This document shows, in pieces, positions 15,884 to 23,835 of a DNA stretch of 64,000 bases. This DNA comes from Flavobacterium sp. Root420 (GTDB lineage: Bacteria > Bacteroidota > Bacteroidia > Flavobacteriales > Flavobacteriaceae), in assembly GCF_001427905.1 (NCBI RefSeq), contig NZ_LMEF01000002.1, positions 118,480 to 182,479 on the forward strand, read 5' to 3'. Position 1 is the first letter of the stretch. Each line of letters opens with the position of its first letter. The translations under genes were made by a program, and so were the position numbers. Under the pieces are notes generated by a model. The model saw nothing but the letters and a program-made list of their open reading frames with translations. It ran no database searches and was not told where the DNA came from.

Positions 15884-16366
15884 ATGAAGAATTTTGTATT
15901 TATAATATTGGGTTTGTTTCTTTCTGTAAGTTGTAAAAAAGAATTGGTCAAAGAGCCAAAACGACTTATTGAGAAAGAAAAAATGATTGATATTATGTAT
16001 GATTTGTCTCTTCTGGAGGCAATCAAATATCAAAATCCATTGTCTTTGGATTCTGTTAATTCTGATCCAAAGAATTTTGTTCTTAAGAAATATAAAGTAG
16101 ACAGCCTTCAGTTTGCTCAAAGTAATATCTATTATGCAGCCGATTACAATACGTATAAAGAAATGTATGATGAAATTGGCAAACGATTAGCGGTAAGGCA
16201 ACGAGCCGTCGATTCGATTGTTAAAATTGAAGAAAAGAAGGCTGCAAAAGTTGCAAAAGCTGCTGCTAAAAAGAATAAGGTAAAAGTGAATCCAAAAGAT
16301 TCTATGAAAAAACCTTCAAAACCTATAAATATTGATTCGATCAGAAGAACAAGACAATTAAGATAG
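15884..16366 (+). CDS. DUF4296 lipoprotein
   Basis: The 160-residue protein has a lipoprotein signal (FVFIILGLFLSVSCKK, Cys about 17) and the DUF4296 region (about 28-105: EKEKMIDIMYDLSLLEAI, then YKVDSLQFAQSNIYYAAD and YNTYKEMYDEI). The C-terminal tail of about 55 residues is Lys/Ala-rich and basic (KAAKVAKAAAKKNK). Function is unknown; the family is confined to Bacteroidota. It closes the glycosyltransferase-dihydroorotase operon, nine bases after dihydroorotase, and meets the convergent epimerase gene four bases later with no room for a separate terminator. Confidence 0.87.
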   Translation: MKNFVFIILGLFLSVSCKKELVKEPKRLIEKEKMIDIMYDLSLLEAIKYQNPLSLDSVNSDPKNFVLKKYKVDSLQFAQSNIYYAADYNTYKEMYDEIGKRLAVRQRAVDSIVKIEEKKAAKVAKAAAKKNKVKVNPKDSMKKPSKPINIDSIRRTRQLR

Positions 16367-16370
16367 TTTT

Positions 16371-17372
16371 TTACAACTTCGGAGTGTCTTTTATATATTG
16401 ATGAACATTCAGAAAAACCGTTCCCAGAGCGGTTTTTATTTTTTCATTTGAATAAAGATTTTTGGAATATGAAGCTTTTGCGGTTGCTTTGGTCATGCGT
16501 CTTCTCTGAAAAAATAAGGTTGAAAATATTCCGTCAGCTATCCAAAGAAAATTCATGAATATTGGGGCTGCGTGAATAGTTGGTTTTTTTACTTTTAAAG
16601 TATCAGCAATTGTATTTAAAATATCTCTAAAAACAATATTGTCTGAAATTAAGGTAAAACGTTCATTTTTGATATCGCTTTTCATTAATTCAAAAGCAAT
16701 TTTCACTACATCATTTACGGTAATAAAACCAGTGTTTCCCAATGTGTAAAACGGAAGCCCGTTAGCCACTTTTCGATACAGCTCATTACTGCCTTCCTGA
16801 AAAATTTTTGTTGTTGCAATTGGTCCTAAAATCACACCCGGATTTATAATAATAATATCTAAACCTTCCTGAACAGCACGCCAAACTTCCATTTCGGCAC
16901 CATATTTAGAAATGGCATAATCACTATGTGGTTTTTCAGGATTCCAGTCAGTTTCTTCAGTAACATAAGTTTCGTGAGGAGCTAAGTCTCCCAATGCTGC
17001 AATGGAACTTACAAAACAAAATTTCTTTATTCCTTTGGCTAAAGAAAAATTAACCATATTGGCAGTTCCTTCAATATTTGTCTTTCTGAGTGCGTCTTCG
17101 TCTTTTGGATCAAATGAAATTAAAGCGGCGCAATGGTAAACGTATTCGATATCAATAAAGGCAATTTCAAGTGAAGGAACCTCTAAAATATCGGCTTCAA
17201 GCCAATTGATTTTTTCAAATAAATCAGTTTTTCCATAAAGTTCAAAAACTGATTTTGTTTTTTGAATGTTATTTTGGTTGCGGTAAATTGCCCGAACGTT
17301 TTCTCCATTTTCAATTAAATGAAGCAATAAATGTGCGCCAACTAAACCTGTTCCTCCAGTTACTAATACCAT
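16371..17372 (-). CDS. NAD(P)-dependent epimerase/dehydratase (extended SDR)
   Basis: The 333-residue protein has the nucleotide-binding TGGTGLVG at its very N-terminus (GxxGxxG), the acidic region after beta-3, VYHCAALISFD, and the catalytic YAISKYGAE (Tyr-x-x-x-Lys). VSSIAALGD supplies the active-site Ser. This is the extended short-chain dehydrogenase layout of nucleotide-sugar epimerases and dihydroflavonol-reductase-like enzymes; the substrate is unknown. An upstream start at 17429 was rejected because that extension is encoded by a palindromic CGCAAAG-word repeat and adds residues before the Rossmann strand. It converges on the DUF4296 gene. Confidence 0.88.
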   Translation of the reverse strand: MVLVTGGTGLVGAHLLLHLIENGENVRAIYRNQNNIQKTKSVFELYGKTDLFEKINWLEADILEVPSLEIAFIDIEYVYHCAALISFDPKDEDALRKTNIEGTANMVNFSLAKGIKKFCFVSSIAALGDLAPHETYVTEETDWNPEKPHSDYAISKYGAEMEVWRAVQEGLDIIIINPGVILGPIATTKIFQEGSNELYRKVANGLPFYTLGNTGFITVNDVVKIAFELMKSDIKNERFTLISDNIVFRDILNTIADTLKVKKPTIHAAPIFMNFLWIADGIFSTLFFQRRRMTKATAKASYSKNLYSNEKIKTALGTVFLNVHQYIKDTPKL

Positions 17373-17391
17373 TTTGTAAATATACCGATTT

Positions 17392-17487
17392 TGCCACAAA
17401 GGCGCAAAGACACTAAGTTTTTTTTGCATAAAGGCTTTAGTTTGTGAAGTTTTTTAATTGTCTTCGTGCCTTTGCGCCTTTGTGGCA
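17392..17487. repeat. Perfect 18-bp inverted repeat of the CACAAAGGCGCAAAG type
   Basis: TGCCACAAAGGCGCAAAG (17392-17409) is an exact reverse complement of 17470-17487. The 60-base spacer holds CTAAG and AGGCTTTAG words. It occupies the divergent region between the epimerase gene and tyrS and reaches to within 10 bases of the tyrS -33 element. Confidence 0.75.
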
Positions 17488-17496
17488 GAATCCTTT

Positions 17497-17527
17497 TTGA
17501 TATTGCAGTAGACAATCCTTATATTTG
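17497..17527 (+). promoter_or_regulatory. tyrS promoter of the flavobacterial type
   Basis: TTG at 17497-17499, 20 bases, then TATATTTG at 17520-17527, an exact TAnnTTTG. The transcript would begin close to 17534, giving a leader of only about 12 bases. That leaves no room for a T-box or other leader control. Confidence 0.65.
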
Positions 17528-17545
17528 CACAAATTATTTTAAAAA

Positions 17546-18841
17546 ATGAAGAATCTAGTTGAAGAATTAAAGTGGCGCGGGTTATATCATGATAGCATGC
17601 CAGGAACGGAAGAACAATTGCTGAAAGAAGTAACTACGGCGTATATTGGTTTTGATCCAACGGCAGATTCACTACATATTGGTAGTATGGTTCAGATTAT
17701 TTTATTGGTTCATTTAAAGAATTTTGGTCATCAGCCTATTGCATTGGTTGGTGGTGCAACCGGTATGATTGGTGATCCATCTGGAAAATCTGACGAAAGA
17801 AATTTGCTGAACGAAGAAACTTTAGCTAAAAACGTTGCCGGAATTAAAAGTGTTTTGTCTCGTTTCTTAGATTTTAATTCTTCTGATAAAAACGCTCCGG
17901 TTATGGTGAACAACTATGACTGGATGAAAGAATTCTCCTTTATTGATTTTGCTCGTGAAGTTGGAAAACGTATCACGGTAAATTACATGATGGCGAAAGA
18001 TTCTGTAAAAAAGAGATTGAGCGGAGAAGGAGAAGGAATGTCTTTCACTGAATTCACTTATCAATTAATTCAGGGTTACGATTTTTATCATTTATATAAA
18101 AACAATGGCTGCCTTTTGCAAATGGGAGGTTCTGACCAATGGGGAAATATCACTACAGGAACAGAATTAGTACGCAGAATGGGTGGAGAAAGTGCAAAAG
18201 CATTTGCCTTAACAACACCATTAATTACAAAAGCAGATGGATCTAAATTCGGGAAATCTGAAGGAGGAAATGTATGGCTGGATGCTGATAAAACTTCCGT
18301 TTATAAATTTTACCAATTTTGGGTAAATGCTACTGATGTTGATGCTGAAAAATATATCAAGATCTTTACTTTCTTAGATAAAGAAACGATTGACGCTTTA
18401 ATCGAAGAGCACAAAACGGCTCCGCATTTAAGAGTTTTGCAAAAGAAGCTGGCTGAAGAAATCACCATTTTTGTTCATAGCAAAGAAGAATTAGAGAAAG
18501 CGATTCAGGCTTCGAATATTTTGTTCGGAAACTCAACTTCAGAAGATTTGAAACAATTGGATGAAGCTACTTTTTTAGAAGTTTTTGACGGAGTACCGCA
18601 AGCTGAAATCGCAAAGGCTGATTTAGAAAACGGATTGGATATTGTTTCTGTTTTAAATGAAAAAACGGGTTTCTTTAAATCAAATGGAGAAGCAAGACGT
18701 GCTCTGACAGCAAATTCAATTTCGGTAAACAGAGAAAAAATAAAAGAAGATTTTGTTTTAAATTCAAATGATTTAATTAATAATCAGTTTGTGTTATTAC
18801 AAAGCGGAAAGAAAAATTATTTTGTGATTAGAGTGGTTTAA
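17546..18841 (+). CDS. tyrS: Tyrosyl-tRNA synthetase
   Basis: The 431-residue class I synthetase has HIGS (in SLHIGSMVQ, about residue 49) and the KMSKS equivalent KFGKS (in [11 protein letters not shown], about 234). Tyrosine-pocket residues lie in [17 protein letters not shown] and [13 protein letters not shown]-terminal S4-type RNA-binding domain follows (about 365-431; [20 protein letters not shown]). Length and order match bacterial TyrRS of the TyrS group. It charges tRNA-Tyr in the cytoplasm. The gene is monocistronic with its own promoter, and a decayed copy of the neighbouring gene's 3' end lies just downstream. Confidence 0.97.
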   Translation: MKNLVEELKWRGLYHDSMPGTEEQLLKEVTTAYIGFDPTADSLHIGSMVQIILLVHLKNFGHQPIALVGGATGMIGDPSGKSDERNLLNEETLAKNVAGIKSVLSRFLDFNSSDKNAPVMVNNYDWMKEFSFIDFAREVGKRITVNYMMAKDSVKKRLSGEGEGMSFTEFTYQLIQGYDFYHLYKNNGCLLQMGGSDQWGNITTGTELVRRMGGESAKAFALTTPLITKADGSKFGKSEGGNVWLDADKTSVYKFYQFWVNATDVDAEKYIKIFTFLDKETIDALIEEHKTAPHLRVLQKKLAEEITIFVHSKEELEKAIQASNILFGNSTSEDLKQLDEATFLEVFDGVPQAEIAKADLENGLDIVSVLNEKTGFFKSNGEARRALTANSISVNREKIKEDFVLNSNDLINNQFVLLQSGKKNYFVIRVV

Positions 18842-18868
18842 CTGTTTAATGGGTTAATTGTTTAATCG

Positions 18869-18936
18869 TTACAACCACTAATATCAGAATTATCAAAAAC
18901 GTCCCAATACCTCGAAAGAGTTGTTGGGATTTTTTA
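18869..18936 (-). pseudogene. Decayed duplicate of the 3' end of the LuxE-like gene
   Basis: These 68 bases match 19413-19480, which encode the last ~20 codons before the C-terminal end of the LuxE-like gene, with a few substitutions and one extra A that breaks the frame. Shared tracts include ATATCAGAATTATCAAAA and CGAAAGAGTTGTT. No other part of that gene is present here. The 114-codon gene at 18992 lies between the fragment and the intact gene, so the duplication accompanied or preceded insertion of that gene. Confidence 0.65.
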
Positions 18937-18991
18937 TTAGAATTAAGTAATGATTTATTTACTAAGTTTATTGTCTAAAAACTAAAAGCTT

Positions 18992-19336
18992 ATGTTTGGA
19001 TTTTTATTTATCTATTGGATTTGGAAGGCATTCAGTAATTTGGCTCTTGAGTATGCCAAAAATAAATGGAAGTATTTCTTTATTGGATTAGGGTCTTATT
19101 ACGGAATCACATTTCTCTCAGCAATTATTTATGTTCTGGTAATTGCGATTTTTAACGGGTTTGATGCCTTAGATGATGATAGTTACTATAGTTCCGGAAT
19201 AGATTTTATTTTTGCGCTTGCGGGTGGCTTAGGCTGTTATGGTGTTTATAAATATCTGGAAAGTAAAGGTCAACAAGAAAGAGAATTAGCGGAGAAAGAA
19301 GGAATAGAAAGTATTGGACTAGTGCAAGAAAATTAA
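18992..19336 (+). CDS. Small hypothetical membrane protein
   Basis: The 114-residue product has two or three predicted helices (about 2-14, 28-55 and 68-85), an acidic loop DALDDDSYYSSG, and a charged C-terminal tail (SKGQQERELAEKEGIES). No domain was recognised. It starts about 150 bases after tyrS and is flanked by a duplicated fragment of the LuxE-like gene (18869-18936) and that gene itself, suggesting later arrival. The 60 bases after it hold GTTTAATCG / CGATTAAAC inverted words. The ATG at 18992 follows an A-rich leader. Confidence 0.6.
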   Translation: MFGFLFIYWIWKAFSNLALEYAKNKWKYFFIGLGSYYGITFLSAIIYVLVIAIFNGFDALDDDSYYSSGIDFIFALAGGLGCYGVYKYLESKGQQERELAEKEGIESIGLVQEN

Positions 19337-19396
19337 AATAAATTTTCTTTGGTTTGTTTAATCGGTTTACCAATTAAACAAATCAACGATTAAACT

Positions 19397-20377
19397 TTAA
19401 AGCACCATCAAATTACAACCACGGATATCAGAATTATCAAAACGTCCCAATACTTCGAAAGAGTTGTTTGGATTTTTTTTGCCTAAATCCTGCGTTGCGA
19501 TAAAAGAGCATGAATTGATATTAGCCAAATCAATCACATTTATTCCGCCAGTTTTTCCATCTTTCACGTAAGTGAGCGCATCTTCGGGATCGCGGACTAA
19601 AATATGCATCCAGGAAGGACATTCAAATATACCTTCGCCTAAAGAATAGGCTTGCGCTAAAAGCTCCGTCATTCCATATTCTGAATGAATGGATGAAACA
19701 CCAAAGCCTTTGCAAAGCTGTTCGTGTAATTCTTCGCGAATCATTTCTTTGCGTTTGCCTTTCATTCCGCCAGTTTCCATAATAATGGTATTTTGAAGAT
19801 TGAATTGATGTTTTTCAATCAAATCTAATAAAGCGTATGTAACCCCAATTAAAATCACATTTTGCCCAGATTCGTCTAAAGCAATCAATTTTTTAATTAA
19901 GTCGTCGTGATTGTGTAAATAAAATCCACTCTCAGGTTGATTGGAGAGTTTTATAAGATCTTCGACCATATAAATAAGCGAAGACCCATCACGTTCAAGA
20001 TAGGACGGCAAAAGGGCTAAAACAACATAATCTTCGATGTTGCCATAAAACTGAGAAAATCCGTTGCGGTAACTTTCTTCATAAAGAGAAACATCGGTAA
20101 CCAAATGGCGGCTAGTGATCATTCCGGTTGTACCGCTGCTGGTAAAAGTAACCTGAGGGGAATCAGAATTAGAAACAACCTCATGGCTTTTGAAGAACTG
20201 AATCGGTAAAAACGGAATTTGCTCCAAAGATTTTACCAGTTGTGGATTCACCTTTAAAAAATCACAGAAATCGCGATACACTTTATTATTCTCGTGCTGA
20301 AAACGAAACACTTTTAGTGCTATTTTTTCAAATTGTTTCTGACTTGAAATGGTAAAAATATCGTTGGCTGTAATCAA
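19397..20377 (-). CDS. LuxE-like acyl-protein synthetase / acyltransferase
   Basis: The 326-residue protein has LuxE-type features: PFLPIQFFKSHEVV, the nucleotide-loop-like TFTSSGTTGMITSRH (about residues 77-91), METGGMKGKRKEM, and SEYGMTELLAQAYS, an adenylate-forming motif. LuxE activates fatty acids with ATP for the luminescence reductase, but no luxCDAB genes are present. In flavobacteria this lone gene more probably activates an acyl group for another pathway. The TTG at 20392 cannot start translation because its bases form the end of the TATCTTTG promoter element, so the next in-frame TTG at 20377 (reading MITANDIF) is proposed. No ATG exists before the conserved core. Confidence 0.75.
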   Translation of the reverse strand: MITANDIFTISSQKQFEKIALKVFRFQHENNKVYRDFCDFLKVNPQLVKSLEQIPFLPIQFFKSHEVVSNSDSPQVTFTSSGTTGMITSRHLVTDVSLYEESYRNGFSQFYGNIEDYVVLALLPSYLERDGSSLIYMVEDLIKLSNQPESGFYLHNHDDLIKKLIALDESGQNVILIGVTYALLDLIEKHQFNLQNTIIMETGGMKGKRKEMIREELHEQLCKGFGVSSIHSEYGMTELLAQAYSLGEGIFECPSWMHILVRDPEDALTYVKDGKTGGINVIDLANINSCSFIATQDLGKKNPNNSFEVLGRFDNSDIRGCNLMVL

Positions 20378-20389
20378 AACTTTTTTTTG

Positions 20390-20397
20390 CAAAGATA
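20390..20397 (-). promoter_or_regulatory. -7 element overlapping a false TTG start
   Basis: On the minus strand these bases read TATCTTTG, an exact TAnnTTTG. The last three bases are the TTG that would otherwise be taken as the start of the LuxE-like gene. Confidence 0.5.
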
Positions 20398-20430
20398 TTA
20401 CAATTGTGGATATTTAGATAGTTTTTGGTC

Positions 20431-20482
20431 TCAGTTTTCAGTCCCAGTTTGATTGTGACTGAGAACTGAGACTGAAAACTGA
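20431..20482. repeat. Inverted repeat of CAGTTTTCAGTC words
   Basis: TCAGTTTTCAGTCCCAGTTT (20431-20450) pairs with 20463-20482 with two mismatches. It sits between the divergent LuxE-like gene promoter and a terminator hairpin, and belongs to the word-repeat palindromes found throughout the window. Confidence 0.6.
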
Positions 20483-20527
20483 ACACAATAAAAAATCCTC
20501 AATATCATTGAGGATTTTTTATTGTGT
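20483..20527. terminator. Strong bidirectional terminator
   Basis: ACACAATAAAAAATCCTCAA pairs with its complement across a short ATC-type loop, with A and T runs inside the stem, so it can end transcription on either strand. It lies 8 bases beyond the stop of the small T9SS-tail gene at 20535. Confidence 0.8.
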
Positions 20528-20534
20528 TTATGTT

Positions 20535-20873
20535 TTACCGAATAATGAGCTTTCGGGTTGCAGAGGCATCTTGTTCGTAAATTTTGATAATATAAACGCC
20601 GGGAACCAAATCAGAAACGTTTAATTCTTTTGAAGACAAATGGGTTTGAATTAATTTTTTTCCCAGAATATCAAAAACGATTACCTCTTTCTCTAAATCA
20701 TTTTTAGAAGAGATATAAACCTTTCCGTTCGTCACTGGATTAGGGTACAAGCTTAATCCCTCAATAGTTGTAGGCTCTTGAGGTTTTGGTAATTGCTTAC
20801 TGTCTTGTGCTGAGACACTTACAGTAAAGAAAAAAGCCAATAAGAATGTAATATAAAAGTAGTTTTTTGCCAT
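20535..20873 (-). CDS. Minimal T9SS protein: signal peptide plus sorting domain only
   Basis: The 112-residue product has a signal peptide (about 1-20, ending VSVSAQ), a short linker rich in Pro/Gln, and then a complete type A T9SS sorting domain: LSLYPNPVTNGKVYISS, VIVFDILGKKLIQT, PGVYIIKIYEQD and terminal RKLIIR. There is no room for a functional cargo domain. It should be exported by the Sec system and then sent through the type IX system to the surface. The ATG at 20873 starts a proper signal peptide, whereas an upstream in-frame ATG at 20903 adds non-signal residues. A role as decoy, plug or surface anchor is speculative. Confidence 0.82.
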   Translation of the reverse strand: MAKNYFYITFLLAFFFTVSVSAQDSKQLPKPQEPTTIEGLSLYPNPVTNGKVYISSKNDLEKEVIVFDILGKKLIQTHLSSKELNVSDLVPGVYIIKIYEQDASATRKLIIR

Positions 20874-20933
20874 CGCGTTATTTTGGTTACAGTAAATATA
20901 CAAAAAAATAAATTACAAAAAACACGCCAAAAA

Positions 20934-20962
20934 AAAACATCCTAATAATTTAGGATGTTTTT
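20934..20962 (-). terminator. Terminator after the lipoprotein gene
   Basis: AAAAACATCCTAA pairs with TTAGGATGTTTTT across a four-base loop. It lies 32 bases past the lipoprotein stop on the minus strand. Confidence 0.75.
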
Positions 20963-20993
20963 AACAATTTATGTTTGAAATATGATTTTCAAA

Positions 20994-22190
20994 TTATTTG
21001 ATCAAGTTTACACCATCAACTGTTGCCCAAGCTCCAGGAGTTAATGTAGCTCCAGTAGCAGTAGTACTAGTTGACCAGTTTGTTGCAGGAAGAAAGCTAG
21101 CAGCAGATAATGTAAAAGTAGCCTGTCCTGAAATGAAAGTAATAGGAGAGTTAGTAATTTTTACGTTATTTAATTTGATTTTTCCACCAGCAACTTGGTG
21201 ATCGTAAGTAACTTTGTCTAGTATTTGTAATACACCACCATTAAATGCTGTAGGCGTAGTTTGACTAACGTAACCATCGATTACGATGTTACTGTAGTCT
21301 CCATTTCCTTCTTTTTTAAATTGAATAGCATCCAATTGAATTTCTTTTTGTTCTTCTGTAACCGTACCTGCAGCTCTTTTTAGAGTGATATTAGTTACTT
21401 TTGGAAAAAACGCATTGTCATTTGAAGAAGCTTCAATTTCCATACCATAGTTTCCTTTATCAACTTGGTAAGCATACCAGTTTGTATTTGCTTGACCTTG
21501 CCATCCATCTTGCCAGTCAAATGAATCATCATAGTTACCATAAGAGATAGAATTTGTTAAACTTACAGTTCCTCCGAAGAATTCGTATCCGTCATCAGCA
21601 CCTTTGTAAGATACTAAGTGATCTAAAGTTGTTCCTGAACCTACTGAATAAAAAGTAAAACCATTGTTTTCTTTTGCACCGTCAGCTAATTTTGAACCAG
21701 CGTATTCAACTCTTGTGTAAGCTAATGAACCACTATTATGAGTTGCATTTGTTCCTCCGTAAGAGATATTATTTCCGTCTTCAGATGTCGAAGTCGTTCC
21801 TCCACCAGCTACTTTTGCAGGAGCATCACCATACATAATGATTCCTCCCCAAGATCCTGGAACTTTTGATTTTTCTGTAAATACTACTGGTTGGTCAGCA
21901 GTTCCTTTTGTAATTAATTTTCCGTCTTTCAAAACAACTAGAGCATTGTCGCCCGTAGCTTTGTCAATCGTGATTGTAGATCCTGCTTCAAAAGTTACAG
22001 TTACACCAGCATTGATTTTTACGATACCTTTTAAAGTGTAGTTACCAAAAGCGTAAGTTTTGTTTGCAGTGATTGGACCTGTGATTTCGCCTGTTGCAGG
22101 TGTCGGTGCAGGAGTTGGATCATCACTACTTGAGCAAGAATTTAAAAATAATCCTGTAGCAAGTGCTAAAGCAAAAAGTTTAGTTTTCAT
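20994..22190 (-). CDS. Surface-type lipoprotein with beta-helix-like repeats, phosphate locus
   Basis: The 398-residue protein has a lipoprotein signal (MKTKLFALALATGLFLNSCS, Cys19) followed by SSSDDPTPAPTP, an acidic linker typical of exported lipoproteins. The rest is Gly/Thr/Asn-rich with repeated short strands (ITGPITANKTYAFGNYTLKG, AGSTITIDKATGD, VEYAGSK, GTVSLTNSISYG), as in right-handed beta-helix proteins. Relatives are often mis-named multidrug transporters, but there are no membrane helices. The ATG at 22190 is preferred over 22223. A TAACA/TCACA pair with 11-bp spacing lies upstream at 22293-22308. Co-location with a TonB receptor, PhoBR and a porin suggests phosphate or phosphoester capture. 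Confidence 0.8.
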   Translation of the reverse strand: MKTKLFALALATGLFLNSCSSSDDPTPAPTPATGEITGPITANKTYAFGNYTLKGIVKINAGVTVTFEAGSTITIDKATGDNALVVLKDGKLITKGTADQPVVFTEKSKVPGSWGGIIMYGDAPAKVAGGGTTSTSEDGNNISYGGTNATHNSGSLAYTRVEYAGSKLADGAKENNGFTFYSVGSGTTLDHLVSYKGADDGYEFFGGTVSLTNSISYGNYDDSFDWQDGWQGQANTNWYAYQVDKGNYGMEIEASSNDNAFFPKVTNITLKRAAGTVTEEQKEIQLDAIQFKKEGNGDYSNIVIDGYVSQTTPTAFNGGVLQILDKVTYDHQVAGGKIKLNNVKITNSPITFISGQATFTLSAASFLPATNWSTSTTATGATLTPGAWATVDGVNLIK

Positions 22191-22340
22191 AGTTGTGTTA
22201 TTATGTGTTTTTATTTTTGTCAAAATTAGAACGATAATCTTTTTTGGGTGTTATCTGAATATTACTTTACGGTTACCAAAAGACAATTATAATGTGAATA
22301 GAATGTTAAGAGATTTTTTACAATAGTTTATAAATAAAAA

Positions 22341-22367
22341 AAAGCTCCAAAAAAATTTCGGAGCTTT
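22341..22367 (-). terminator. Terminator after the T9SS cargo gene
   Basis: AAAGCTCC (22341-22348) pairs with GGAGCTTT (22360-22367); on the minus strand the stem is followed by a T run. It lies 22 bases past the stop at 22389. Confidence 0.75.
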
Positions 22368-22388
22368 GATTTTAAATACATTATAATT

Positions 22389-23648
22389 TTATTGAAATAA
22401 AATCTTTCCAGATTTAACTTCTTTGTTGTCAGATATAATTTTATAGTAGTATATTCCTTTTGAATAATTTGATGGGATATCCCATTTTATAATTTGATTG
22501 GGAGTGGAAGTACCTTTAAAAACGGATTGAGCGTTTCTTAATCCTTCAGAATAAACAATGATTTCTATTTCTTTATTACTGGAAAAGCCAGTAGTGAAAT
22601 TTATAGAGCCCGATGTAGGGTTTGGATAAACAGCAGATGTTACCATATTTTCTTTATTCAAAGCTTTAGCTGTAATGGCATTAAGAGCTAATTTATTACT
22701 AGTCGAAAATATTCCAGCTGTTACTATTCTAATTAATAGTGAACCATCAAAAAAATTGGGATGAGAAGTTAAATCTAGGTCTTTAGTAGTTTCGTCCAAT
22801 TCTATATAAGTACTTGTAGCAAGAAGTGCCCAAGAATATGTATAATCCCCAATTCCTCCAGTAGGAACGCTTCCCGTTACATAGTAGCCATTATTTGAAA
22901 TAATATTGTTTTGTATAGGAGAAATATGTGGTATTGGAATGGTATTACTGGCTACAGATTGACTTCCTGAAGTTACCATTCTCATTATTGTAAAATTATC
23001 AACTGAATTTAAATATGGAGCGAATTGAGGTGTAGTAAGCATTAAATTTGGAGATGAATCAGGTAATTGACGCTTGTCACCGTTTTTATCTGTAATAAAC
23101 CAGGTATACTGATAAGAATTGATACCTAATCCTCCTGTAAGTTCAGTCGCTAAAACTGCTAAATTATCTAAGTAGATTGTATTGTTTTGGAGAGGAGGAG
23201 AGGGAATAACTTTTATGGGGATAATATTTCCTGTAATTACGCCACCACTACTTGAAGTGACATCAAACTGACCATATAATCTTCCACCAGTAGTACTAAA
23301 ATTTGTAGCATTTAACGAAATAGTAAATTCTTTACTATACCAAGAGCTTAAGGTATTATTATTGAAATCAACATTTAAATATTGTAGAGAACTACTTGCT
23401 GAAGATGATTTCTTACTCATGACATATAAATAACCTTTCACTGGTAGTGATAGAGGGTTATCTATTTTTAAATCAAAAGTTACAGATTTAGATCCGCCTT
23501 CATATATTTCAATAGCTGACCCATTAGGTATAAGAGCACCATTTGTATATCTTAAATTAGAAATTGTTACTGTTTGTCCATAGGTTGAAATTACAGATAA
23601 TACTGCAAAAAAAAAGAAAAAGTTTAATAGTAATTTTGCATTTTTCAT
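22389..23648 (-). CDS. T9SS-secreted protein of unknown function
   Basis: The 419-residue protein has a signal peptide (about 1-24), a beta-rich central part with SprB/Ig-like strands (SYQYTWFITDKNGDKRQLPD, GDYTYSWALLATST), and a C-terminal type A sorting domain (about residues 340-419: SAVYPNPTSGSINFTT, EIEIIVYSEGL, GIYYYKIISDNKEV). The conserved YxYxW blocks resemble repeats of adhesin-like SprB proteins. It should be carried to the surface or medium by the type IX system. It lies between the lipoprotein and the TonB receptor of the phosphate locus but has separate terminators on each side, so its membership of that regulon is uncertain. Confidence 0.8.
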   Translation of the reverse strand: MKNAKLLLNFFFFFAVLSVISTYGQTVTISNLRYTNGALIPNGSAIEIYEGGSKSVTFDLKIDNPLSLPVKGYLYVMSKKSSSASSSLQYLNVDFNNNTLSSWYSKEFTISLNATNFSTTGGRLYGQFDVTSSSGGVITGNIIPIKVIPSPPLQNNTIYLDNLAVLATELTGGLGINSYQYTWFITDKNGDKRQLPDSSPNLMLTTPQFAPYLNSVDNFTIMRMVTSGSQSVASNTIPIPHISPIQNNIISNNGYYVTGSVPTGGIGDYTYSWALLATSTYIELDETTKDLDLTSHPNFFDGSLLIRIVTAGIFSTSNKLALNAITAKALNKENMVTSAVYPNPTSGSINFTTGFSSNKEIEIIVYSEGLRNAQSVFKGTSTPNQIIKWDIPSNYSKGIYYYKIISDNKEVKSGKILFQ

Positions 23649-23787
23649 AAGTTGTTTTTTAAAATTCCATATAAAATTAGCAGGATAATTTTCACAACAC
23701 GTTATGTAGGTATTGCCTTATAGTTAACTAAAAGGTATTTAAATGTCAGAAAAATGCTAAGGGATTTCTGAAAGTATCCTTAAATAA

Positions 23788-23811
23788 AAAAGCCCCAGAT
23801 ATCTGGGACTT
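23788..23811 (-). terminator. Terminator after the TonB receptor gene
   Basis: AAAGCCCCAGA pairs with TCTGGGACTTT with one mismatch. It lies 24 bases past the stop at 23836 on the minus strand, followed by T-rich sequence. Confidence 0.7.
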
Positions 23812-23835
23812 TGGTTTTGTATATGAGTGATTTAA

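Noticed and set aside
17520..17546. T-box or leader control before tyrS (and leuS)
   Set aside because: The tyrS leader is only about 12 bases after the -7 element and the leuS leader is about 55 bases of word repeats, too short for a T-box; T-boxes are also not typical of this phylum.
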